A stretch of DNA of 6,936 nt from Chloroflexi bacterium RBG_16_64_43 (GTDB lineage Bacteria > Chloroflexota > Anaerolineae > Anaerolineales > RBG-16-64-43). The translations under genes were made by a program, and so were the position numbers. The notes below the pieces were generated by a model, which was not told the DNA's origin, did no database searches, and saw only the letters and a list, made by a program, of their open reading frames with translations. This document shows, piece by piece, positions 1-5,161 of the stretch (within the stretch, counting starts at the first letter, position 1; each line of letters begins with the position of its first letter). The stretch spans positions 1 through 6,936 of the forward strand of contig MGOA01000039.1 in NCBI GenBank assembly GCA_001796965.1. The letters are read 5' to 3'.

Positions 1-1
1 T

Positions 2-253
2 GGCAAACGACAGATCTCGGCTGAGGAAGCTCGTTCGACCGGAAGGCGGCTCGGGCTCGATTGGGCGACAACCGACCTGGAGCAGTTTCGACGCGGGCTC
101 GAGGTTGAACTCGAACACGGCGCCCGCGATCCACAGACCAACGTAACGGATGATGACCTGATCTTAACCGGCAAGATCGCCTGGGCGCACTTGAAGGAAA
201 TTCGGGACTACTACACCCGGTTGGATCAGCTCGAGGCCAAGGCCCAGGCCTAG
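2..253 (+). CDS. DUF5661 family protein, 3' fragment
   Basis: The reading frame is open from base 2 to a TAG at 251-253 and encodes the last 83 residues of a protein whose start lies outside the window. The fragment runs through AEEARSTGRRLGLDW, then a segment with FRRGLEVELEHG and DPQTNVTDDD, then LTGKIAWAHLKEIRDYYTRL. This order of conserved blocks (LG-x-DW, GLEVELEHG, TNVT-D-D, TGKIA-AHL-E-DYYTRL) matches my memory of the small DUF5661 family, whose members are about 80-130 residues long. No biochemical function is known for the family. The composition is acidic and helical with no membrane segment, so it is probably cytosolic. Codon use resembles the rest of the window. A hairpin at 301-326 probably ends its transcript. 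Family assignment is fairly secure; function is unknown. Confidence 0.8.
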   Translation, partial: GKRQISAEEARSTGRRLGLDWATTDLEQFRRGLEVELEHGARDPQTNVTDDDLILTGKIAWAHLKEIRDYYTRLDQLEAKAQA

Positions 254-300
254 ACGATTGGCTGCTTGCCCATGGGATGATGAGTGGATCGATCAAATCA

Positions 301-338
301 GCGCGGCCTGCATCTCGAGGCTGCGCTCCATCTTATTG
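301..338 (+). terminator. Putative intrinsic terminator after the DUF5661 gene
   Basis: Bases 301-309 pair with 318-326 in a 9-bp stem with one G-U pair and an 8-base loop. The run TCCATCTTATT follows at once. The position, 48 bases after the stop codon of the + strand gene, fits a Rho-independent terminator. The T-tract is interrupted, so efficiency is uncertain. Confidence 0.45.
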
Positions 339-449
339 GCCCGACGTTGCCCGCTTGTGCTTCGTCCGCAGAATCAAACGGGGTTTCCGGAGAACACACT
401 GGAACTTGCGGGGAATCGTGCCTGCCGAAACTTGCCCGCACAAGGTGAG

Positions 450-522
450 TGCCCCCAACGAGTTTCGAACTCGTGTTTTGGCCTTGAGAGGGCCACGTCC
501 TGGGCCGCTAGACGATGGGGGC
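450..522 (-). tRNA. tRNA-Glu (anticodon CUC)
   Basis: On the minus strand, from 522 down to 450, the sequence folds as a complete 73-base tRNA. The 7-bp acceptor stem GCCCCCA/TGGGGGC ends in discriminator A (450). The D region begins TCGTCTAGCGG, typical of tRNA-Glu. The anticodon stem TGGCC/GGCCA holds the loop CTCTCAA, which gives anticodon CUC (reads GAG). The T stem ACGAG/CTCGT encloses the loop TTCGAAA. The 3' CCA is not encoded (ACTC follows), so it must be added by nucleotidyltransferase. A sigma70-like promoter lies about 40 bases upstream. No other tRNA is visible nearby. Confidence 0.95.
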
Positions 523-534
523 CCAATACAGCAA

Positions 535-550
535 ACGCCCAACCGGGCGT
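535..550 (-). other. Inverted repeat in the tRNA-Glu leader
   Basis: ACGCCC-AACC-GGGCGT forms a perfect 6-bp stem with a 4-base loop, between the predicted transcription start (about 555) and the mature 5' end of the tRNA (522). It could fold in the precursor and affect 5' processing, or it may be chance in GC-rich DNA. Confidence 0.4.
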
Positions 551-562
551 GTTGCGGCAGGA

Positions 563-591
563 ATTCTAACATGCCTCGAATCGCCGGTCAA
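563..591 (-). promoter_or_regulatory. Promoter of tRNA-Glu
   Basis: Read on the minus strand, TTGACC (591-586), a 17-base spacer and TAGAAT (568-563) make a near-consensus sigma70-type promoter. It lies about 40 bases upstream of the tRNA 5' end and points toward it. It differs from consensus at one base in each box. Confidence 0.7.
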
Positions 592-873
592 ACCTGGGCG
601 CGCGACCCGGAGGAGAGAAGCCCGACAGCTTGCAGCAAACTCGTCTCGCGTCTCACCCCTTGACCCCCCTTGCAGGGCAGGCTCTCCGCTTCGCAATTGC
701 CTTCGCGACAGCAAAGCCTGGCGGAGAGGGTGGTGGAGATACCCAGGGGTCGGGGGTGGAGGTTTGAAGTCGATGGACTCTTTCCGGCAGCGTATGAACG
801 GGGGGCGAGCCGGCTCACCATGCGCGAGGATCTGTCGCGCGGCCCAAGGCGTGAGAGGCATTGGGCGCTGTGT
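569..873. other. Intergenic region without a convincing gene
   Basis: This stretch lies between the tRNA promoter and the promoter of the PATAN operon. Open frames exist on both strands, but their products are Arg/Pro/Gly/Ser-rich with no recognisable domain, so I call none a gene. Three inverted repeats are visible: CTCTCCGC (682-689) with GCGGAGAG (721-728) around a 31-base loop; the 10-bp palindrome GAGCCGGCTC (807-816); and GCGCGA/TCGCGC (822-840, 7-base loop). I recognise no RNase P, tmRNA, SRP or riboswitch core. Confidence 0.5.
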
Positions 874-903
874 TTGACGCCCCTTCCCGCTTGCGGTTAT
901 AAT
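874..903 (+). promoter_or_regulatory. Promoter of the PATAN-GTPase-V4R operon
   Basis: TTGACG (874-879), an 18-base spacer and a perfect TATAAT (898-903) form a strong sigma70-like promoter. The start would be near 910, leaving a leader of about 65 bases before the ATG at 975. No other promoter of this quality is seen within the three-gene operon. Confidence 0.7.
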
Positions 904-974
904 CCCCCAGCTTCCCCCAGGGAAGCGATTTCCTAATTGCTCGCGCCGAATCGCGCCCCCTCGGACTCCCAAGA

Positions 975-1790
975 ATGGCCCTCCAGGGCAATCTGCACGA
1001 TTTTAGCGTGACCCAGCTTCTCAATCTGGTCCACCTGGCCCGCAAGACGGGGACTCTTACTATCCAGGGAACGAACGACCACGCCAGCCTCTCCTTTGCC
1101 GAGGGCAAGCTGATCTACGGACAGAGCCGCTCCAGCGACGGCACGCTGATCTCGATCCTTCTCGCCGGCAAGCAGATATCCGAGGAACAAGCCCAGCTCC
1201 TGCGATCGCGACCTCAGGCCTCGAACGACAAGGAGCTGGGGTTGCTGCTTATTCACGCCGGCTACCTCACTCAACCCGCCATCCTCCAGGCGGTGCAGAA
1301 ATACATCACCGAATTGGTGCTGCGCCTGTTCACCTGGAGCGAAGGCGGCTTCCGCTTCCACAGCGGCGTGCTACCCCCCGAGGACCGGATCACCGTGCGC
1401 CTCGACCTTGAGAATCTGATCATGGAGGGCGCGCGGCGCATGAAGGAGTGGGAGCGCCTGCAGGAGGAGCTGCCCAACCTGGACGTGGCACTCAAGTTCA
1501 CCGATCGGCCAGATTCGCGGCTGCGCAACATCAACCTGAGCGTCGAAGAATGGCGGGTGGTGTCGTACGTCAACCCGAAGAACACCATCCGTCAGATTGC
1601 GCGCGCCAACCGCCTGAGCGACATCGAAATCCGCCGCATCGTCTACGGGCTGATGCAGGCGGGCATCGTCGAAAGCATCCGCCTGGAGGGCGATACCGCT
1701 CCACGCCCGCCGGTCATTCAGCCTCTGGCTAAGGGGCCGGACCAAGTGTCGCTCATCAACCGCCTGATCACACGCATTCGCTCTTTGTGA
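975..1790 (+). CDS. DUF4388/PATAN domain protein with C-terminal winged-helix-like region
   Basis: This 271-residue soluble protein has no signal peptide. Residues 1-30 (LQGNLHDFSVTQLLNL, then RKTGTLTI) and 36-50 (ASLSFAEGKLIYGQ) are hallmarks of the DUF4388/PATAN domain. The PATAN domain was defined in cyanobacterial PatA-type response regulators and is widespread in Chloroflexota and Deinococcota, where it is thought to mediate protein interactions in signalling. Residues 85-150 (LGLLLIHAGYLT, AVQKYITELVLRLFTW, GGFRFHSG) complete that domain. Residues 187-236 (LSVEEWRVVSYVN, TIRQIARANRLSDIEIRRIVYGLMQAGIV) look like a winged helix, so DNA binding is possible but unproven. The tail at 240-255 is Pro-rich. 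The ATG at 975 starts exactly at the family's conserved N-terminus; no clear Shine-Dalgarno is seen. It is the first gene of the operon, and the GTPase gene follows after 10 bases. It probably acts as effector or scaffold of that GTPase (inference). Confidence 0.85.
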   Translation: MALQGNLHDFSVTQLLNLVHLARKTGTLTIQGTNDHASLSFAEGKLIYGQSRSSDGTLISILLAGKQISEEQAQLLRSRPQASNDKELGLLLIHAGYLTQPAILQAVQKYITELVLRLFTWSEGGFRFHSGVLPPEDRITVRLDLENLIMEGARRMKEWERLQEELPNLDVALKFTDRPDSRLRNINLSVEEWRVVSYVNPKNTIRQIARANRLSDIEIRRIVYGLMQAGIVESIRLEGDTAPRPPVIQPLAKGPDQVSLINRLITRIRSL

Positions 1791-1793
1791 GGA
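1789..1793 (+). promoter_or_regulatory. Ribosome binding site deciding the GTG start of the GTPase
   Basis: GAGGA overlaps the stop codon of the upstream gene and sits 7 bases before the GTG at 1801. This supports the non-ATG start and suggests translational coupling of the two genes. Confidence 0.6.
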
Positions 1794-1800
1794 TCGCAGG

Positions 1801-2337
1801 GTGTCAATCCGCACCGTCAAGATGGTGGTGACAGGCCCCTTCAATTCGGGGAAGACCGCCTTTATCCACGCGATCAGCGAGATCGACGTGGTTTCCACCG
1901 AGCGCAAGATCACGCTCCAGGCGGAAAAGATCAAGGACACCACCACGGTTGCCATGGATTTCGGGCGCATCAGCGTTGACGAAGAGCTGGTGCTGTATTT
2001 GTTTGGCACCCCCGGCCAGAAGCGCTTCGACTTCATGTGGGAGATCCTCTCGGAGGGTATGCTCGGCTTTGTGGTCATGGTCGACAGTACGCGCCCAGAG
2101 ACGTTCCGCGAAGCGCGTTATATTATGGAGACCTTCCGCGCCTATGCGCCCACGCCTTTCGTCGTGGCCGCCAACAAACAAGATCATCCGGATGCCTGGT
2201 CGATCGAGGACCTGCGCATTGCCTTGCGTCTCGATCCGCAAATCCGATGCCTGGAGTGTGTCGCAACCGAGCGCGAGAAGGTGAAAAACGTCCTGCTGGA
2301 GCTGCTGTACTGCATTCTTGAAGAAGTTCAGGAGTGA
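1801..2337 (+). CDS. Ras/MglA-like small GTPase (COG2229-type)
   Basis: This 178-residue single-domain P-loop GTPase starts at GTG. G1/Walker A is GPFNSGKT at residues 12-19. The switch I threonines are within DTTTV (46-50), and AMDFGRI (51-57) follows as in this family. G3 reads LFGTPGQKRF (67-76), so the usual Walker B Asp of the DxxG motif is Gly; from memory, FGTPGQ is normal for this bacterial clade. G4 is NKQD at 125-128 (guanine specificity) and G5 is ECVATE at 152-157. No membrane anchor or lipidation site is visible, so it is probably cytosolic. Relatives act as nucleotide-switched regulators of polarity, motility or signalling, usually with a roadblock/LC7 partner. None is encoded in this window; the neighbours carry PATAN and V4R domains instead. 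Identification as a GTPase is secure; its pathway is unknown. Confidence 0.93.
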   Translation: MSIRTVKMVVTGPFNSGKTAFIHAISEIDVVSTERKITLQAEKIKDTTTVAMDFGRISVDEELVLYLFGTPGQKRFDFMWEILSEGMLGFVVMVDSTRPETFREARYIMETFRAYAPTPFVVAANKQDHPDAWSIEDLRIALRLDPQIRCLECVATEREKVKNVLLELLYCILEEVQE

Positions 2338-2340
2338 CAC

Positions 2341-2363
2341 CGGCCCCGGGCCGCTCCCGGCCC
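2341..2363 (+). repeat. Alternating inverted repeat in the GTPase-V4R junction
   Basis: CGGCCC (2341-2346), GGGCCG (2348-2353) and CGGCCC (2358-2363) are three arms in which the middle one can pair with either neighbour. The pairing with the right arm gives an all-G/C 6-bp stem and a CTCC loop. The element fills most of the 40-base gap and ends 14 bases before the V4R start codon. With no T-run after it, it looks like an mRNA stability or translation-modulating structure rather than a terminator. Confidence 0.5.
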
Positions 2364-2377
2364 TGGCCAACCCGCCT

Positions 2378-3037
2378 ATGACCGACTCCTCCGTCTCGGC
2401 GCCACAAAGCCTTTTACCCGCGGGTTCATTTCCGTACCGGTTCGGGCGCATCGTACTGCTCGCCTGGGAAGAAGTGCTGGGCAAGGAGGCCTTCGAGCGC
2501 GTCCTGCGCGAGACCGGTGACCCCGGCCTGCAGGCCGCGCATTTCGCCGATCCGCGCCCCTTGCACTTCAAGCTCGAGGCGTTCGGCCAGGTCGAGGGAG
2601 CCCTCGACACTCTGTACGGCGAACAGGCGGGGCGGGGCATGAGCTTACGCGCCGGCCGCATCGCCTTGCGCAAAGGCCTGCGCGAGATCGCCGGCGCACT
2701 CACCGCCTCGCCGCAATGCCGCGGCCTGCGCAGTCTGCCGCTTCAATCGCGGATCCTCCGCGGGGCCGAGCTTCTCGCGGAGGTCTTCAACCGCAACAGC
2801 GAACAAGTGGTGCGGCTGGCCACAGAGGGTGGATCGCTGCTGTGGACCCACGAGCGCTGTCCCTACTGCTTTGGCCGGCACACCCAGCGCGCGTGCTGCC
2901 ACCTGCTCGTGGGTACATTCCAGGAAGGCTTGGCCTGGCTCAGCGGCGGCAAGCACTTCGCTGTTGAGGAAGTGAGCTGCTCCGCGCGTGGCGACCCGGC
3001 CTGCACCTTTCGCATGGCCACCGCCCCCCTCACGTAA
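2378..3037 (+). CDS. V4R (4-vinyl reductase) domain protein
   Basis: This 219-residue soluble protein ends in a V4R domain. The signature is residues 155-212: LWTHERCPYCFGRHTQRACC, then GLAWLSGGKHFAVEEVSC and ARGDPACTF. Cys161, Cys164, Cys173, Cys174, Cys201 and Cys209 include the conserved cysteines of the family. V4R domains bind small ligands. In PoxR/XylR/DmpR-type activators they sense aromatic compounds, and related domains occur in BchJ and in heme-NO-binding-like folds. The N-terminal half (AWEEVLGKEAFERVLRETG, and YGEQAGRGMSLRAGR at 80-94) is the alpha-rich part usual in free-standing V4R proteins. I chose the ATG at 2378. A TTG at 2318 would add 20 Gly/Pro-rich residues and overlap the GTPase gene. 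No Shine-Dalgarno precedes either, so translation may be coupled. It is the last gene of the operon and probably supplies ligand sensing for the GTPase module (inference). Confidence 0.85.
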   Translation: MTDSSVSAPQSLLPAGSFPYRFGRIVLLAWEEVLGKEAFERVLRETGDPGLQAAHFADPRPLHFKLEAFGQVEGALDTLYGEQAGRGMSLRAGRIALRKGLREIAGALTASPQCRGLRSLPLQSRILRGAELLAEVFNRNSEQVVRLATEGGSLLWTHERCPYCFGRHTQRACCHLLVGTFQEGLAWLSGGKHFAVEEVSCSARGDPACTFRMATAPLT

Positions 3038-3044
3038 GCGCTTC

Positions 3045-3124
3045 GCCCGGCAAACGACGGGCCCAGGCTGCCAGCGGCCCACCCAAGAACGTGCAACGAC
3101 AACCTGTCGCCTTCGGCCAAGGCG
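3045..3124 (+). other. Two small hairpins between the V4R and ADH genes
   Basis: GCCCG/CGGGC (3045-3049 with 3058-3062, 8-base loop) lies just after the V4R stop. CGCCTT/AAGGCG (3108-3113 with 3119-3124, 5-base loop) lies 36 bases before the ADH start. Neither has a T-run, so they are at best weak or Rho-assisted terminators. No promoter-like hexamer pair is evident in 3038-3160, so read-through into ADH is possible. Confidence 0.3.
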
Positions 3125-3147
3125 GGCCCTTCTCGCCGACCCGGCCC

Positions 3148-3152
3148 AGGAG
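3148..3152 (+). promoter_or_regulatory. Shine-Dalgarno of the ADH gene
   Basis: AGGAG ends 8 bases before the ATG at 3161. It favours that start over the in-frame ATG at 3173. Confidence 0.65.
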
Positions 3153-3160
3153 CCGTTTCG

Positions 3161-4177
3161 ATGCCGCACACGATGCACGCCGCCCAGCTCGATCAGCCCG
3201 CCCCCATTGATCGGCGCCCGTTGGTGCTGCGCACGGTCGCGCGACCAGAGCCCAACGCCAGCGAGATCCGCTTGCGGGTACTGGTGTGCGGGGTGTGCCA
3301 CACCGACCTGCACACTGTGGAGGGTGAGCTTGCGCTGCCGCGGCTGCCTCTCATCCCGGGCCATCAGGTGGTCGGCGAGGTCGAGAGCCTCGGGGCTGCG
3401 GTGGCGGGGTGGACGGTTGGCGAGCGGGCCGGTGTTGCCTGGCTCAACAGCGCGTGTGGAGGGTGTGCATTTTGCGCCCGCGGCGAGGAGAACCTGTGCG
3501 ACAGCGCTCGCTTCACCGGCCTCTCAACCGATGGGGGCTACGCTGAGTATCTGACCATCAACTCCGATTTTGCAGTACGCTTGCCCCGCGAGATTGAGCC
3601 ACCTCAGGCAGCGCCACTCTTATGCGCCGGTATCATCGGCTACCGCGCCCTGCGACTCGCGCAGACCCAGTCTGGCGAGCGCGTGGGTCTGTTCGGCTTC
3701 GGCGCGAGCGCCCACTTGGCCATCCAGGTCGCACGCTTCTGGCAATGCGAAGTTTATGTCTTTACGCGTGGCGCAGCTCATCGTCAGCAAGCCGAGGCAC
3801 TTGGCGCCGCCTGGGTGGGTTCAGCCGACGAGAAACCGCCCGCGGATCTCGACCGCGCGATCATCTTCGCACCGGCCGGTGGGCTCGTGCCCCTGGCGCT
3901 CGAGCGTCTGCGCAAGGGAGGCACTCTGGCGATCAACGCCATTCACATGAGCCCCCTGCCCTCCATGCCTTATGCCCTCGTGTACGGCGAGCGCATGTTG
4001 CGTTCGGTCGCCAACGCCACCCGCCGTGATGCGCAAGAGTTCATTCGGCTGGCCGAAGCGATTCCAATTCACGCAGAAGTGACGGAGTTCCCGCTAGCCG
4101 AGGCCAATACCGCCTTGGCCCAGCTCAAGGACGGTCGCCTCACGGGGGCGGCCGTGCTCCGCGTAGCTTCCGAGTAG
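3161..4177 (+). CDS. Zinc-dependent alcohol dehydrogenase family protein (MDR, TIGR02822-like)
   Basis: This 338-residue medium-chain dehydrogenase/reductase is expected to oxidise alcohols or reduce aldehydes with NAD(P) in the cytosol. Catalytic zinc ligands are Cys46 (GVCHTDLH), His68 (PGHQVVGEV) and Cys155 (LLCAG). The structural zinc site is Cys99, Cys102, Cys105 and Cys113. The Rossmann loop is GLFGFGASAH (176-185), with Ala where most MDR enzymes have the third Gly of GxGxxG. Gln69 replaces the Glu of the usual GHE. As I recall, both changes are characteristic of the TIGR02822 subgroup, so the enzyme is probably active. A 3-residue DGG-type loop (STDGGYAEY) closes the catalytic domain. 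The length is normal for the subgroup and the frame is intact. The gene has its own ribosome binding site and lies 123 bases after the V4R gene, so it may be an independent unit or a distal operon member. The substrate cannot be told from sequence. Confidence 0.92.
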   Translation: MPHTMHAAQLDQPAPIDRRPLVLRTVARPEPNASEIRLRVLVCGVCHTDLHTVEGELALPRLPLIPGHQVVGEVESLGAAVAGWTVGERAGVAWLNSACGGCAFCARGEENLCDSARFTGLSTDGGYAEYLTINSDFAVRLPREIEPPQAAPLLCAGIIGYRALRLAQTQSGERVGLFGFGASAHLAIQVARFWQCEVYVFTRGAAHRQQAEALGAAWVGSADEKPPADLDRAIIFAPAGGLVPLALERLRKGGTLAINAIHMSPLPSMPYALVYGERMLRSVANATRRDAQEFIRLAEAIPIHAEVTEFPLAEANTALAQLKDGRLTGAAVLRVASE

Positions 4178-4403
4178 GTTACTCTCCGCCTCACCGTTTC
4201 GCAGCAAGCAGCTACCCCTCGTCGGCTCTCATCGCGAGAAGGCTGTGGTCCGTGTTGGGGCACGCCTTGGCGTGCTCGTCCCGTCATTGCGATGACGTGA
4301 AGATACAAGGACCCCACTCGCGTGAGTTGGCTGCTGGATTCCCTAGATCCTGCGGGCATCTCGAAGGGACTGAGGGGGTGCGTCGGTCAATTCGAGGTGG
4401 GCT
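4178..4403. other. Intergenic zone between convergent genes, with tandem hairpins
   Basis: No gene is supported here. Two perfect small hairpins stand close together: GCACGC-CTTG-GCGTGC (4260-4275) and CGTCAT-TGCG-ATGACG (4282-4297). They are followed by a weaker ACTC-GCGT-GAGT (4316-4327). A further GAGTA/TACTC pair (4172-4184) spans the ADH stop codon. None has a clear T-tract. Being between convergent genes, they may serve as a bidirectional transcription end region. Confidence 0.4.
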
Positions 4404-4925
4404 TCAATTCATCTGCGTGCGGCGCGAGGATTCCGCGAAGCGAATCAGCCGCAGGAGGCACCGCTGGGAGTCCAGAGACTTCGCCTGCTGGGCCACGCGC
4501 GCCAGCGAGTCCGGCCGCACTGTGCCTCGCGTGCGGCTGGTACCCCCCTCGGCGGCAGGCAATTGCCGCGCGAGCGCGGCAACCACGGCCAGATGCGCCA
4601 CGAGCAGACTCTCATCCAGCGACGTTCTGCGCTCGAGGACTTGCTGCAAGCGGCGCATGATCTTGCGTACCAGGTTGAGATCCGAGCGAATCGCGGCCCG
4701 AGCCTGCACGTCATCGAGCGGCACGCTCTGGCGCACGCTGCGCGCCATCTGCCGCAGCCCCCAGTTGAGCAGCAGCTCCGCCTGTCGATCGGGCAGCGTC
4801 TGGCCTATACTCGAACAGAGTAGCGGGTCGCTGGCCCACCTCATGCGGCGCCGCAGGATCGCACGATCGACGACTCGCGTGCCGTGCATGGAAAGGCGGG
4901 CCCGAGGTTGGGAGGCGTTCATCAT
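4404..4925 (-). CDS. Hypothetical alpha-helical protein, unrecognised
   Basis: On the minus strand, the ATG at 4925 (or the next codon, 4922) opens a frame of 173 residues ending at TGA 4404. The product is Arg/Leu/Ala-rich with amphipathic helices (DRQAELLLNWGLRQMAR, LNLVRKIMRRLQQVL, ESLLVAHLAVVAALARQL). It has no membrane segment, no motif I recognise, and a short Gly/Thr/Arg linker near residue 130. Codon third positions are GC-rich, like the neighbours. A TATAAT box (4995-4990) lies about 65 bases upstream. The frame stays open up to 5099, but the added residues are low in complexity. No Shine-Dalgarno precedes the ATG. Opposite-strand frames over the same bases give Arg/Ser/Cys-rich products without structure and are rejected. 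It is probably a real lineage-specific gene, but the evidence is only composition and context. Confidence 0.5.
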   Translation of the reverse strand: MMNASQPRARLSMHGTRVVDRAILRRRMRWASDPLLCSSIGQTLPDRQAELLLNWGLRQMARSVRQSVPLDDVQARAAIRSDLNLVRKIMRRLQQVLERRTSLDESLLVAHLAVVAALARQLPAAEGGTSRTRGTVRPDSLARVAQQAKSLDSQRCLLRLIRFAESSRRTQMN

Positions 4926-4989
4926 TCGAGCGTTGTGCGCCCCGCAGGCCGTACAACCCGCCCGCCGAGGCAATCCTCCGCGAGCCGCG

Positions 4990-5017
4990 ATTATATTCAT
5001 GGGCAGCGCGAGCGCAA
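4990..5017 (-). promoter_or_regulatory. Putative promoter of the hypothetical gene
   Basis: On the minus strand, TTGCGC (5017-5012), a 16-base spacer and a perfect TATAAT (4995-4990) point toward the ATG at 4925. The predicted start near 4983 gives a leader of nearly 60 bases. The -35 box is only moderately like consensus. Confidence 0.45.
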
Positions 5018-5055
5018 CTGCAACCACCGCCTCGCCCGCCATGGTCAAGGTCCAG

Positions 5056-5097
5056 GAAGGGGGGGACCCTCCGAAGCGTATGCCCAACCCCCCCTTC
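5056..5097 (-). repeat. Perfect 10-bp inverted repeat with G7/C7 tracts
   Basis: GAAGGGGGGG (5056-5065) and CCCCCCCTTC (5088-5097) are exact reverse complements around a 22-base loop. The stem would be very stable. It lies downstream of the response regulator gene (read on the minus strand) and upstream of the putative promoter of the next gene. No T-run follows on the minus strand, so it could be a barrier or Rho-type element. Confidence 0.5.
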
Positions 5098-5111
5098 ATC
5101 AGGAATCAAGA

Positions 5112-5138
5112 GCGGCCGCCACATGGGTCGGCGGCCGC
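5112..5138 (-). terminator. GC-rich hairpin after the response regulator gene
   Basis: GCGGCCGCC (5112-5120) and GGCGGCCGC (5130-5138) form a perfect 9-bp stem with a 9-base loop, 23 bases past the regulator's stop codon. On the minus strand it is followed by TCTTGATTCCT, an imperfect T-rich run. This fits an intrinsic terminator of the tpx-regulator operon, possibly backed up by the next hairpin. Confidence 0.5.
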
Positions 5139-5161
5139 AGGATGAACAAGGTGCCAAACAA

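Noticed and set aside
405..444. Hairpin just downstream of tRNA-Glu as its terminator
   Set aside because: The stem CTTGCGGG with CCCGCACAAG needs a 2-base bulge and a loop of over 20 bases, and the tail is only mildly T-rich; too weak to call.
508..972. Overlapping frames on both strands in the tRNA-PATAN gap
   Set aside because: Low-complexity Arg/Pro/Gly products, one overlapping the tRNA and one covering the operon promoter; no family or good start signal.
1371..2078. 235-codon minus-strand frame across the PATAN/GTPase junction
   Set aside because: Antisense shadow of two well-supported genes with no recognisable motif.
2318..2377. TTG start extending the V4R protein by 20 residues
   Set aside because: It would overlap the GTPase gene, has no ribosome binding site and adds a Gly/Pro-rich stretch not expected in the family; the ATG at 2378 is preferred.
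1804..2703. Long open frame of 299 codons on the minus strand
   Set aside because: It lies antisense to the GTPase and V4R genes, whose motifs are unmistakable; its product shows no domain and is explained by GC-rich codon structure.
3173..3175. Second in-frame ATG as start of ADH
   Set aside because: It matches where many homologues begin, but the Shine-Dalgarno at 3148-3152 is at ideal distance only for 3161.
5041..5099. Upstream extension of the hypothetical gene with a hydrophobic stretch (AVVAVALALP) as a signal peptide
   Set aside because: It would start upstream of the TATAAT box and cross part of the G7/C7 repeat; the segment is short and lacks a clear basic n-region and cleavage site.
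4252..5145. 297-codon plus-strand frame opposite the hypothetical gene
   Set aside because: The product is Arg/Ser/Cys-rich without hydrophobic periodicity and runs through both strong hairpins; the minus-strand frame looks more protein-like.
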